Origin: Bathynomus jamesi
Lineage: Eukaryota; Arthropoda; Malacostraca; Isopoda; Cirolanidae
Assembly: GCA_023014485.1 (NCBI GenBank)
Contig: JAJOZX010009473.1
Coordinates: forward strand, 7,501 to 71,500
Direction of reading: 5' to 3'
Length of the DNA stretch: 64,000 nucleotides
In this document: positions 35,867-46,867 of the stretch, one piece after another
How positions within the stretch are numbered: position 1 is the first letter of the stretch
Layout: each line of letters opens with the position of its first letter
The notes under the pieces: generated by a model
Database searches by the model: none
Seen by the model: only the letters and a program-made list of their open reading frames with translations
What the model was told of the DNA's origin: nothing
Made by a program: the position numbers and the translations under genes

Positions 35867-35869
<3 letters not shown>
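35248..35869 (+). mobile_element. Tigger/pogo-like non-autonomous element
   Basis: Ends cagaggaaccttgcttaacg and the inverse cgttaagcaaggttccactg, flanked by TA on both sides in (TA)n tracts. The motif taacgag recurs many times in both subterminal regions. TA duplication and CAG ends fit the pogo/Tigger branch of Tc1/mariner. Confidence 0.8.
35400..35537 (+). pseudogene. C-terminal tail of a Tigger/jerky-type transposase
   Basis: Reads SLDSFLVKKDPKESESASKK then CELVENVIALNEDDSPPSPQ, ending in a TAA at 35535. Such Ser/Lys-rich tails end Tigger-derived proteins in arthropods. The DNA-binding and catalytic parts are deleted. The minus-strand frame here is a shadow. Confidence 0.6.
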
Positions 35870-35922
<53 letters not shown>

Positions 35923-35993
35923 AAGAACGACGCTTTGTATAGGAGAATTATCCTCGCAAGATGAGAGCGAAAGAACGAAACAAATGAAAAAAT

Positions 35994-36070
35994 GAGGTAC
36001 CCACCCGGGAATCGAACCCGGGATCTTCCGATTGCTGGTCAGATATGATAATCACTACACCACAGGCCTC
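35994..36070 (-). tRNA. tRNA-like sequence, anticodon position AGC
   Basis: The minus strand shows A box ggtgtagtgat, anticodon arm tctga-ccagcaa-tcgga, and a perfect T arm ccggg-ttcgatt-cccgg. B box ggttcgattcc matches the consensus exactly. The loop has C where tRNAs have U33, and the acceptor stem has an insertion. A T-run follows. Probably a tRNA-derived Pol III unit rather than a working tRNA. Confidence 0.45.
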
Positions 36071-36263
36071 ACCCAAACAAATGTCGTAATTCCTCTACAT
36101 ACGCGCAGAAACCAATGCCCCAAAGGGGCACCTCCCGCTTGCCGTAACATTATATACATTATAACTGCAAACACGCAGTATAATTAACGTAAAGAACGAC
36201 GCTTTGTATAGGAGAATTATCCTCGCAAGATGAGAGCGAAAGAACGAAACAAATGAAAAAATG

Positions 36264-36339
36264 AGGTACCCACCCGGGAATCGAACCTGGGATCTTCCGA
36301 TTGCCGGTCAGATATGATAACCACTACACCACAGGCCTC
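36264..36339 (-). tRNA. tRNA-like sequence, anticodon position GGC
   Basis: Second copy of the same unit, with ccggcaa in the anticodon loop and one T-stem change (ggttcgattcccggg with an upstream ccag). Same missing U33. Confidence 0.4.
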
Positions 36340-36558
36340 ACCCAAACAAATGTAATCTGGCAAAAGTTCTGTGCGTCGGTCTCTCTTCACACGAAGGTCA
36401 AGCTGGTGGCTTCACCTCTAGGCCTGGCCTGATTTAAGAGCTAGTTGCTTTTTTGGCGACCTGCATTTCACATAGCCAGACACCCTGCTCATTTGGTACC
36501 ATTCTGAGCCATATATATATATATTATAATTTTTTTTTTTTTTGTGTGTGTGTTGCAG

Positions 36559-36709
36559 AAGATGTAGGCACTTTCGACGGCGAATATAAGCGAAGAATTC
36601 AGCAATCTCGTGGCGCTCTGGAATACCGACCAAGATATCGAACGGAACGTCAATCCGCCAACAGCCCCTCCAGACAGCGTTATTTACCAGCTCTTCCCGC
36701 AACTTCTAG
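36559..36709 (+). CDS. Mlf: MLF exon 4
   Basis: Follows a T-rich tract and tgttgcag, and ends TCTAG|gtgggcaag. It enters in phase 1 and leaves in phase 2. With the G left by exon 3 it reads EDVGTFDGEYKRRIQQSRGA, LEYRPRYRTERQSANSPSRQ and RYLPALPATS. The FDxEYKRR segment after NLDE, then an Arg-rich stretch and LPALP, matches the C-terminal third of MLF proteins. Confidence 0.9.
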
Positions 36710-38146
36710 GTGGGCAAGGAATGTGTTCAAATAGGTTATCGTGAAATAGTCTGGGAAATAAGTAAGTTTGACGAATGAGACTAAATAAAAGAAATTCACA
36801 ATAAGTTTAATTTAGGAATTACTGAGAACAGTTTGGAAGCGTGTTTTGTGAAACGCAAATTTCCATTTTAGTTTCATCAATGATAAAATAGTTGAAATCA
36901 GGGAAGGAAGTTTCATTGTTCTAGTTTTTTTCCGAAGCCCCAATAAATTTGAACTTCATTTTATATCCTTTTCATACTGATCAAATTAATCGTGGGCTTC
37001 TGTTATTAAGGTAGGGTGGAGTTTGGGGCGATCATTGCTGCGCAATTGTTACACGAAGGAATCAAAGAAAGTACCATACATTTTCGAAATAAAAACCTAC
37101 TGGACGACCGATTTGGATGAATTTTATACCGTCTACGAGGCCTCATGTTGTTTTTGTGGGTGGGGAAGACTCGTGTCCCTACTAAATTTCTAAAACCTTT
37201 TATTTACTGCTGCTATCAACCCGTTTTTTTAAACTATGCAATAATTAGCATTCATAAACGTTTTGGATTTGGTGGTGGTGGTGGGGGGGGGGGGGGAGTT
37301 TTAAATTTTCACTGAAATCCTCGTAAACATGTACAAAATTATTTCAGTCCAATTGAAAAATTTTCAGCACATAATTTAACGCCCAATATTGAAAGAAGTC
37401 TATTGTGCCCTTTTTATGTATACTAAAAGTTGAACATCCTCTCCAAATCATATTAGGACGGGATTTACTCGTAACTTTTGTCGTACTTTGGGTTTTTTTA
37501 CATTACAAAAAGACTCGCACCATTGATTTGAGCACGAAATTTTGAATTTAATGAATGAATAATACACAAAAGTAAATACTTGTTGGAATTTCAATTTTTT
37601 TATTGACTTTATGGTACTCTTCTTTAAGTGTAGTAATTTAAACATAATTCCTACAAATTTTTACTGGGCAAATAGTTTGTTTACGAAGTTTGCAGTTTAA
37701 ACTTCACAAACTCGTTTAATTGAAGTTTAGCTGTGCCAAAGTTAAACTTCGAAACCTTTCATAGAATAAAATCTCGTGACAAATTTTCGATGCTCCGCGT
37801 TTGAAGATAATTTCGAGTCTACAGAATGGCCCCAGAAAGTGTATGCAAGACTCGAGCGTACTTTATTTTAATTTAAAAGTGGGTACATTATTTTCTGGCC
37901 ACTCTGTATATAGTGATATCGAGAGCAATGATAGAAATCTTTGGATTAAAGTTGGTCAGTGTGAAAAGAGGATCCTTGAAATTGAGGCTACTTTTATTTA
38001 GTTTATAATGTAGATCTAAAAGTTAGGATGAGGTTATAACCGTCATTGTATTTTTTAATTTTTACTACACCGTTTTTCTGAGACACATTCGGAGAATAAA
38101 ATTGAAATAGAAATTAATTGCCAAGTTTATTTCGTACTTTTAACAG
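36710..38146 (+). other. MLF intron, no genes
   Basis: Unique AT-rich sequence with a GGT/G-run near 37270-37300. Open frames at 37448-37645 and 37801-38001 show no domains. Ends in the acceptor acttttaacag. Confidence 0.5.
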
Positions 38147-38209
38147 AATGTCCCTCGATAGTTACAGACGCAGAACGCGGCCCACGCAGGCCATCACCTC
38201 AGGCTCAAG
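38147..38209 (+). CDS. Mlf: MLF exon 5, 63-nt phase-symmetric exon
   Basis: Bounded by taacag and CTCAAG|gtattag. It enters and leaves in phase 2, so 63 nt can be kept or skipped without changing frame. With the previous AG it reads R then MSLDSYRRRTRPTQAITSGS. It is basic, like MLF C-terminal tails. Sequence conservation here is weak, so exon status rests on splice sites, phase and an open frame. Confidence 0.6.
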
Positions 38210-38984
38210 GTATTAGTCAATTTTAGCTTAAAGGTGCCCGAGAGACGCTTTGGAATCTTAGGGTCGAACGCTCTGGTAAGGGTCCTCCTCTTTTAAGAAT
38301 CGACAGCCTTCCCTTCGTATTTATTCAGTGGTTTGTGTCTCGGTTTTGTAGCTGGATGACTTCTTCAAGGTCGAGACTCGTTCGCGGTCACGTCCCAAGT
38401 GGATTCGGCGAATGAATGTTAGAATTCTTAAATATGAAGATTAGTAAAGAAACAGTTCGGAGCAACTTGTTCGATGATGTGTTGCTCGCGTTATTTTATA
38501 ATTAAAACTTAACTCAACAGATAAGTAAGTATTTAATTAATTTGAAGCTACAAAGGGAAAGGCAATCGATTCTTGAAATGCGATGCATGACGCTTTAATG
38601 ACCTGGATTTGGATTGCTCAGGAAAGGTGCCACATGAACGTGTTTTTCCCGACCAAATACCGGGAAGGACAGAGTTCATCTTGTTTTTTTTCTTAAAAGA
38701 AAAGAATTTGGTAGTTATATGTTGTCCAGTGTGTTCATGAGACTGGTCTCCGGAATGACTTGACGATGGCCTTGTGCCACACCGAACAAGTAGGGGTGTA
38801 GGAATACATGGTGGAGGTGGTGGTTTATAGTGAACGTATGTTTAAATGTGTATTAATTTGAAACTCAATTATGTCCCACCATACCAAATATATTTAGAAG
38901 GAACATACTGGATTGTACTTGAACGTCTGGACTCCGTCACACTTTCGTTTCCGAGCTATAACTTTCGAACTGCTGAACATTTTC

Positions 38985-40965
38985 TTTATGCAGGAAGGAG
39001 GGGCCAAGGGCGAATGCCCGCGAAAACGCCCCGAGAGACAGGGATTGAAGAGAGTAAGAGGAGGTGGAGAACTAATAAGACGAAAAGCTTTTGACTCCAC
39101 CTGGTCAAGTAGAGCTGTGTAGGTTGAGCCACCCCACACGTGAAAAGTGTACTTCATACAGGAGAGAACCCCTGTACAGAGAGAGCAACTGAGTTGGGGT
39201 AAAGAAACTGCAGAGCTAGTACAGTACACTTAACTTTTCAGAAGCTGTTTTGGAAAGAGAGTACACGTGATCTTTCCAGGAAAGATCATGAAACGTACCA
39301 AGAAACACCAAGATTGTTAAGAGAAGAGGAAGGATTGTGTTGCGTGTTGTTGAAGGTAAGGGGATAGTCGTGTGGAAGATTGCGACGAGTATACAGATGA
39401 AGGAACCAAGTTTTTGAGGCATTGAAAGCCACAAGGTTTTCTCTGCCCCAATCAAAGATAGTAGAAAGATCAGAAGTCAGGTACACCATAGCCGACTCAC
39501 GCGAAGCATAGAGTGACTGTTGAGAGGGACGCTTTGTGAAGAGTGGAATCATCGGCATTGGAGTGAATAGGGCGGTGCGACTTAATAGACCATTGGTAAA
39601 TTAAAAGAAGAGTAGGTGATAGGACAGAACCCTAAGGAACACTACTACTAATAGTTTAGGAGAATACCGGTGGCCATCTACAACTTTAGCTATAAATTGG
39701 CCTGAAAGGAGATAAGACATGAAAGTACAGAAACCAAAGGAGGGCAGTTTGGAAATTAAAGACTTGTGCCAGACTCTATCAGGAGCTTTTGATATGTCAA
39801 GCGCAGTAGCACAAGTTTCACCGAAATCCCGAAAGGAAGAGGACCAAGAGTCAGAGAGAGATATGCAAGAAGATCGTCAGTTGAGCGTCCCTAACATTAC
39901 CGTAATCGTTCAGGGTTGAGTTGGAGGCGAAAGTTCGAGCGAAGAGTTCAGTTTCATCAGGAAAAGGGACGGCAACTGAACCGTCAGAGTGGAAAGGCGG
40001 AGGGAAAGGAAACGAAATAACTTTGTTGGAGAGGTTCTTGGTTAGGTGCCAAAAAGAGAAGAATTAGAATTAGAAGGGTTTTCACATTTTTGTCTGAAGG
40101 AATTTTTGGCGAGTCGAAGAACAGGTTTTGTACGATTCTGCGCAGAAATATAAAGAGAATGAGAGTCAGGAGTTGGAGAAGACGGTATCTTCTGAAAGCC
40201 TCCTCTCTATTGCGGTTAGCATTAGAACAAACAACGTTAAAACAAGACTTTTCTGCATTAGTAGTTAGGAATAGAATATGGAATGTACGCCTCCATGCCC
40301 GAGAAAATCACCTCCGTGATGCGCTCAGCACACTCGTAGGGATGGAACGGGTACCCGAACGGGTAATATATTACCCGAGCCATACCCGACCCGATCGGGT
40401 AATAAAAACCTACGTACATGGGACTTTCTTCACAACTCAAAGCAGTCGTGAAAATACTCCACATACTACACATCCATTTCTTGTTTATAATTTTTTTTTA
40501 TTTATAAAACAAATGGCATAAAATTGTGAAAAACTACCTGTATTTGCATTTTGCAGTGTGTAACATTCAGTATTATGCTTAAGTTTTTGTGTGCGCGTAG
40601 TAGAATAAAGTATTATGTTCCAAACTGGCTGTTGTTTTAATTTAAATTTAATGATAATGTTGCAAGACCCGATCGGATATTACACTTCGGGTACCCGAAT
40701 CCGATTACCCGGTAAAATAGTTACTCGTTTCATCCCTACACACTCGAGGGCCCCCGGCCACGGAAGCAGTAATCATTTCGTGAGAAATTACAGACGTACT
40801 GCCCAAGGGCTTCCCAATCATCGGTGCCGAAGTGCCAAAGGTGCTTCCTCTTGGGTGGATCCAAAGGCCGAACTGGAGCGATAGAACAGGAAGCAGATAC
40901 AAGATTGGTGAAACTTAACACATGTGGATGATAAGAGGATGTACGTTGAGCATCAAAAGACAAGG
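38985..40965 (-). mobile_element. LINE (jockey/I-like), antisense, decayed
   Basis: The minus strand, from 5' to 3', has LDPPKRKHLWHFGTDDWEAL near 40860, RITEVIFSGMEAYIPYS near 40280 and NREEAFRRYR. It continues with SDGSVAVPFPDETELFART near 39970, RVWHKSLISKLPSFGFC near 39760, and NLVAFNASKTWFLHLYTRRN near 39440. It ends with CMKYTFHVWGG and STYTALLDQVESKAFRLISS near 39100. These are the endonuclease end, linker and reverse-transcriptase motifs of one LINE. The 3' tip (ctgcataaag) equals that at 25660. Many stops; a hAT MITE is inserted. Confidence 0.8.
40337..40738. mobile_element. hAT-type MITE in the LINE
   Basis: Ends tagggatggaacggg and tttcatcccta have a perfect 8-bp duplication CACACTCG (40329-40336 and 40739-40746). 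The ends contain repeats of cgggtacccga and cccgatcggg. No coding sequence. Excising it rejoins the LINE codons for GPS-C/AERITEV. Confidence 0.9.
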
Positions 40966-41589
40966 TCAGAAATAGAGGTCAAAGGTCAAATGGAGCTTTT
41001 TTTGTGTATGTGCCATAACTTTTGAGTCGCTGAACACAAGTTGGTGAAACTTCATAAACCTATGTATCATCACAAGATAATGTGTCGCAAGAAGAATCAG
41101 GGATATTGATGTTATTCCGACATTGCTCTTGTTTAAATTGGGTTTCCACTGTTTGATCTTCAGAAGAGTTGCTTCATCGATCCTTTTCACTTGTCTTTTA
41201 TAACGTCATTACCAAGTAATGTAACCGTTTATGAAGATATTCTGAAGTAAATTTTTTAATTCGCTGAGAAGAGATTCTAATTTTGAACATTGTTTACAAT
41301 ACATAGTGTAGCTGCGAACCTGATAGAAATACAAAGTAGCCCGCACAGTATATTTAAGATATTTACCGAGGTTTCAAGAATGTACGATAAATTATCAGTT
41401 GTGAAAAGTTTCAGAATCTTCCCCAAACCTAGTTTTATATGTACGAGTATATGTTGCACTCCATGAGCGTAAAACCTTGGACTTTTACTTTATTAACTCA
41501 GTCTCTCTCTGATTCAGCAGGATTGAGTCATCTAGAAGTAATGCCTTTTCATTTTAACGCCATCCCTCACTTTGCCTCACTGCTGTAAG

Positions 41590-42575
41590 ATACATCTTTA
41601 AATAAAAGCAAAATATCAGATCTTGTTGCACGTAGCCTCTATAATGAGCATTCAGCTTTCCATGCCGGTGCTACACCTGTTTATACAGATTGCTCGAAAT
41701 CCTCTGTAGATGTTGGATCATCTGCTGTATTTCCGACATTGTTGAATCACTATCCTTACCTTCTTATGCCTCCATTTTTACTGCAGAACTGTTCGCTATC
41801 ATTCTTGCGTTACAGCGCATCGTTCATCTCCCTCTCATGTTTTTGTAATACATACAGATACCCAAAGTGCCCTTTTGTCTGTTTAGCAATATAATGTCCC
41901 ATTCTCTGGTACTGAAAGTACAGCAGTGGATCTTTCTTATTTCCACGCGACATAAATCTTTCGCTTTCTGTTGGATTCCAGGCAACGAGGCAGATGCAGT
42001 TGTCAAAGCTGCCAGCCGATTACCTTCAGCTACACTCCAGCTTCCCCCATTCCAATTACATTTTAATTTCAGTGGTTCGTACACTTTACATTCTTGGTGG
42101 CAGTCGTATTAATACGATTTAATAATGAACAAATTTCGCTCAATTAAACCGATTTTGGGGATGTGGCACACCTCATTCAACGAAGTTTGACGATATGGTG
42201 GCATTGGCACGCGTACGAAATTGGCCACATACGTACCACACATCGCTGTTATGTCAGGTAACCCTTTACCCTTTTGTAACAATTGCGTATCCCCGCTGAG
42301 AGTAGAGCACCTCCTCGCGAAATGTCTGGATTTTGAAGACATTCGACTGATAGTTTATGAAGATCTTCACGAAGTCTACTTTTCTAATAGATTGTCATTC
42401 CTGCTATCCGAATCAGATTCCTTTGTGATAATCTGATTAACTTTCTAAGGCAGATACAACTATTCCAAGAACATTAGTATTGAGATTGGTTTGAGACGGA
42501 GGTACGGCCTTGAAGACGGGGCTAAAATCTGCGGTGAATTTTCAGTCAGTCAGTCAGTCGGTCAGTCAGTATATG
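41590..42575 (+). mobile_element. LINE RNase H-region remnant
   Basis: The + strand shows PVYTDCSKSSVDVGSSAV near 41670, then tttactgcagaactgttcgct (FTAELFA) near 41780. GNEADAVVKAASRLPSATLQ is near 41980, and a cysteine motif (GNPLPFCNNCVSPLRVEHLL) near 42250. These are RNase H and C-terminal motifs of an I/jockey-type LINE different from 26830-32118. The remnant ends in a (CAGT)n tail at about 42542-42572, as many such LINEs do. Frames are broken. Confidence 0.7.
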
Positions 42576-44021
42576 TATCACGGTCGGTAAAATTTAGAAC
42601 GATCACTTAAAAGAACATGATGGAATTCTAGTTGGCAGAAATGCTTGTTTTGGACCTGTGAGCAAATTAAAGCCTTTCTCTTTTCGTCAAAAACTTGTCT
42701 TGAAGTCACATTGTTTCACTGACTTCGTCAAATGTAAACAAAACTCAGTTAGGCCCACTCGTGGCTAGGCCTACTACCCAGTTCAAGAGCTGAAGGCTTA
42801 TACATCCGTCTGGACACTCAAAACAGGGCAACAGGGTCCTATTTTTGGGTTTCTATCATAAATCTATCCCACAATAAGTCTGTGGCCTTAGGTTTGAGTT
42901 CGCCACGACACGATGGCCAGACCAATATAGGCCCAAAATTATAATGATTGAAGGTTTAAAAATTTGCAAATTTAATGTGGCATAGTCTTCTAATAATGCA
43001 ATGAATTCTAAAAATACTGTACCTTCGATTCTGCAGACGACAAATTGCTTGTTTACAAAAAGTAACTAGTTTTCTCTAGCCACTCGGCAAAACTCGAGTC
43101 AAGTTTAGTCAGATCTAGAGTTTTGGACGAAAAGAACGCGGCAGACTTGAGTTGACATGACTTTATTTTTACTTTAAGTCAGTTGGACGAAAAGAAAACT
43201 GCTTAAGACTTGATATGATTTTTGTTTGCGAGAGCTTCGTTTAACATTCGGAGTGACACTAACTTAAAGGAATGCAGTATTATTAATTATTTGGAGTTAA
43301 CGTTTGCCTTTCAACCTTTTTTTTCCTACTAACTCCATTACCTTTATTAATTCACTGTTAAATGAGGTGAAAGAAGTACTTTTTATTGGCGTTACCATGC
43401 AGGGAGATCATTTTAAAGCTGCTTCAGCGTTCGATTGTTTAACTGTTTAAAAGATTAAAGGTCGGTCATATCGACGATACTTGAATTGTTTTTGCGGCCT
43501 CGTTTTGTTCCTATTTGATTAAGAAACTTTTCATTTTGTTTCATGATCGTTGTTTGAATACCGAAGGCGTTGTATTTACTACTTGATTTATGTAGAACAT
43601 TTTCAATTTTCCTCGTGACTCCTCATTTATTTAATGTTTTGTGGCATCGCGTCGAATTTGGTTTTGCAACGACATCTTAATGTATTATAATCAGATACCT
43701 TTTTGTTTGGTTTGACAGACTCGTTAGTGTGTTCATTTAGAATTGTTTTATTGGTCATCGCGAAAATGAAGCCTGTAGTTTCGTATCGCTGAATAGATTA
43801 ATTTTTCAGCAAATTCCGTCAGTGCGTTTGATAAAAATAATTTTAAGGGTTTCCCTTTCATGACTTCTGAAAGTTAAAAGATGGTTACGACCCTTCCTGG
43901 AATGTTCTCCTTTTTCTACCTTTTGTATTTTAAGCCTGACTTTAAAAAGCAGGATTTGCAATCTTGACTCTTATTTATAAATTCCTTCGAGTTCTTTTTA
44001 CTTACTTTTTATTTTTTACAG
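42576..44021 (+). other. MLF intron end, no genes
   Basis: Unique AT-rich sequence ending in a T-rich acceptor (attttttacag). Confidence 0.5.
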
Positions 44022-44085
44022 CCGATATGAGGAACGAACGAGACAGCGTGAGAGAGGCGGTGGAAGAATTAGAAGTCGTCGTTGA
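44022..44085 (+). CDS. Mlf: MLF terminal coding exon
   Basis: Follows attttttacag and enters in phase 2. With the AG of the preceding exon it reads S then RYEERTRQRERGGGRIRSRR, and stops at TGA 44083-44085. It joins in frame to exon 5, and also to exon 4 if exon 5 is skipped. The short basic tail is consistent with MLF C-termini but poorly conserved. The downstream poly(A) signal supports this as the last exon. Confidence 0.75.
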
Positions 44086-44655
44086 AGAGCCTTTTTACGT
44101 TTTTCGAAAGTCATCCTTTCTCCTTCGGTACTTCTACTGAAGGCTAATACCTTCAAAGCCTCTGAACAAAGGACCTCAGCCAGAATAACTAACTCTTACC
44201 ATTGAATTAGGATCTACTGTTTAATTTTATAGTAGACTACATCAGTCGAAATATAATGTAGTTCGTAAGACAACACTCGTTTCAGTTATTGTAATCGCAC
44301 TAAAATTTAAAGGTTTATATATATATATATATATGTTTTTTTTTATGCAAGTTGTCATTTCTTTCTGAACATTACAGACAATACTTAATTCCTGGTTTTT
44401 AAGGTGTCTGATATTACTATTCTGCAACAGTTGGACACACAATCAGATATCCGCTATGGTCATTCTTATTGAAGTTGTTTATAATAGTTGCGCTCACCCA
44501 TCGCAGCTGTTATAAACTCCAGTAGAAGACGTCTCGCTACCTCCTTTAAAGATTGACTATACCCTACAGAGCAACTTGTTTTGAAGTTGAAACATTAATT
44601 GTAAATAATCATATCTTACATTGAGAAAGGGAATAAATGTCTTATTTATCATACT
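44086..44655 (+). other. MLF 3' untranslated region and poly(A) signal
   Basis: No competing open frame. AATAAA at 44632-44637 is followed by a T-rich stretch, so cleavage is expected at about 44650-44665. A short (TA)n lies at 44317-44334. Confidence 0.6.
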
Positions 44656-45198
44656 GTAATTTATAATTAACTTTTAAACAGATGATAGTGAATGAGGGAA
44701 GACTTTATGAAAATAAAAAATCCTTAATAATTGGCGTTTCTATTTCCACTTTGTGTTTTTCGGAGTTTAACATGTGTAATCTTCAGTATCAGAATGTTGA
44801 GGAAGTGTCTTAATGGAATCTGAACGCCGTTCTTGCAAAGCTCCTGTCTTTACAATGCGCCCATTGACTTGATTTCTTCCACTTCTGAATGAACATTTTT
44901 TTTTTTCATCCATTTAACCCACATGTAGAACTTCAGTGATGGTGTGGAGGTCAAACGACTTTGGGTTGCGTGTATTAGACATTTAGTAGGCTAGTGGCAA
45001 CGAAACATTTAAACTTTATTTGGTTTGTTCACAATGTAGGAAAGGCATTGAAGGCGCATTTCTTTGAACGGCTCCCAAACTGTTGTTATTACATGTTCAG
45101 AATGGAGCAAACATTCAGCAGATTAGTTCGATTTGATTGAAAAGAGCGTTTCCTTCAGCATTTCTGTACATCCGTCATTTCGGTTTACTAATCATTAG
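44656..45198 (+). other. Intergenic, nothing recognised
   Basis: AT-rich unique DNA downstream of MLF. Confidence 0.5.
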
Positions 45199-46437
45199 GG
45201 TGGAGTGATTGTTTAGTTTAAAAAATCGGGGGTGTTAAATAGTTGTCAAATGTCTAAAAATGAGCATTGGTGGTTGCTGGTGATATCGCATCAGCAACCA
45301 CACACACTGTGCCACGCCCACATGCGACTCAAAAAAAACCCTTTATTTTACCTATTTGGGGCTCTATAATAGCTAGAAGCACAATCTAAAAAGTGCATCT
45401 TATGATTTTTTGATGCTGAGAACAACCAATTATTCTCAAAAGCGTACATTGATGTATAAACATATTTTTTTGAGAATTAAATTAAAATCAGTAGCTGTTT
45501 TTGTCCAACCTACTTTATATTTACTTGTATTTTTCAGAATTTTTATAACCTAATCAATTAACACTAGTTTAACGTCTTCAAGATTTTTAGTTACTTATGA
45601 AACGTAGAAGCCAGACATGTCTTCCACGGTGGCCATAGTATTCCATCCATTGACAGTTTTCCTAATGGAAAATTACCTACCGCTGGACAAGTTGTTCAGC
45701 GTCTACTTAAGGAGCCAAACTGGAAAACCAAGGAAAACATCACAAAAGTTGCAGACGAGTTGAGGAAACTGGATTTGGTGTAATGTTTATCCACTATCCT
45801 TGCGCACCATTGAAACGAAGGTGGACAAACTAGCAGCAGACTTTTCGCGGTAAGTCATCATAACTTTCTATCCTGGGTAGTACTAAATTAATTACAAGAA
45901 TGTCTTCTTAGCCAATAGTAAATTTTTTATTTTAAATAATTTTTTTGTGATGTGCTCTGTAAACCTGTGAATTAATTTATCTATGTATTTCGGTCAAAAT
46001 TTCTAAACTAAAAAATATTTAAGCGATTTGTGACCACAATTTTTAATTTCTAATTAAGAAAATAATATTGATTTTTTTAATATTTCAACTTCGAAAATGC
46101 ATCAATAGGTTTCATCGATACTCTGTCACAAAGAGAGGTTCAACCTATTTGGCAAAACTAGAATTGTTTGTCAAAGAGCTTGATTGTTTATTTGATATTT
46201 TTTCTGAGGATCTTTCTCAACGATGAAAATTGTAGTAGTTTAAACAGGATGACTCAGGATGATTTCTCCTTCTATGAGGATCAAAAATCTGTGAGGCTAG
46301 GATACTGTTCAAGATTTGAGGAAAAGCTCACAGAGGCAGATGTTAGATACAGGAGAAGAATAATTGACGAACAACGAGCGGAATTATTGTTAGTCAGAGA
46401 ATACATCATGACTTGCACCATTTTAATTAAACCTTTG

Positions 46438-46440
<3 letters not shown>
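45199..46440 (+). mobile_element. Decayed third member of the unnamed hAT-like family
   Basis: The possible left end tagggtggagtgattg resembles the end at 5083. On the + strand near 45650-45780 there is GKLPTAGQVVQRLLKEPNWK followed by TKENITKVADELRKLDLV. Near 46110-46400 there is KELDCLFDIF, QDDFSFYEDQKSVRLG and YRRRIIDEQRAE. I recognise these as N-terminal stretches of the same kind of uncharacterized arthropod protein. The C-terminal half and right end are lost at a (TA)n tract. Confidence 0.5.
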
Positions 46441-46471
<31 letters not shown>

Positions 46472-46622
46472 ATGAATAAAACCACGAAGGAAAGGAAGCA
46501 CAGAATGGTGCTCAAGCGCTTTCGTGTTATGACATGACATCCTCAGGATGTCATTAGACGAAAGCGCTTGAGCACCATTCTTTTTCCTTTCCTTCGTGGT
46601 TTTATTCATCATAAATATTTTT
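46441..46622. repeat. Penelope-type terminal palindrome with hammerhead-like boxes
   Basis: After (TA)n, an inverted repeat with arms containing aataaaaccacgaaggaaag and ggtgctcaagcgctttcgt mirrors around 46541-46546 (cctcagg). The minus strand at 46546-46511 has CTGAGGA and later CGAAAGC. The sequence matches the outer end of the Penelope-like element at 50880. No coding sequence. Confidence 0.65.
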
Positions 46623-46652
46623 CACGTGTTACTTTCGTGAAATAATTTGGTA

Positions 46653-46840
46653 CTTTTGCATTATCCTCCCAACACTAATTTTTTTTTATAACGGCTAACG
46701 CCTGCGGCGGACTGTTTTTACCGTAACCTAACCTAATACCAACACTAATTTTTTTTATAATGGAAGGAAAATAAAGTACCATAACCAAAACCAAACCAAC
46801 ATTATATAAAAAAAATAGTGTTGGGAGGATAATGCAAAAG
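46653..46840. repeat. Inverted repeat, MITE-like
   Basis: Arms cttttgcattatcctcccaa and the inverse, continuing into cactaa-ttttttttata. The interior contains taacctaaccta. No known family. Confidence 0.6.
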
Positions 46841-46867
46841 AACCAATAATTTTCATAATATATATAA

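Larger units (their letters stand above)
35920..36360 (-). repeat. Tandem tRNA-like repeat, two units
   Basis: A unit of about 268 bp starting aaagaacgacgctttg repeats at about 35923 and 36190. The second copy is truncated. Each unit holds a tRNA-like sequence on the minus strand and a conserved downstream block (taattcctctacata). It is a diverged relative of the array at 48882-50100. Confidence 0.8.

Noticed and set aside
38147..38209. Alternative reading of MLF exon 5 as CPSIVTDAERGPRRPSPQAQ
   Set aside because: That frame needs a phase incompatible with the end of exon 4. The phase-2 frame fits both neighbours.
39719..40521. Plus-strand frames of 66 and 143 codons
   Set aside because: They run antisense to the LINE and across the hAT MITE boundary. 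The coding motifs are on the minus strand.
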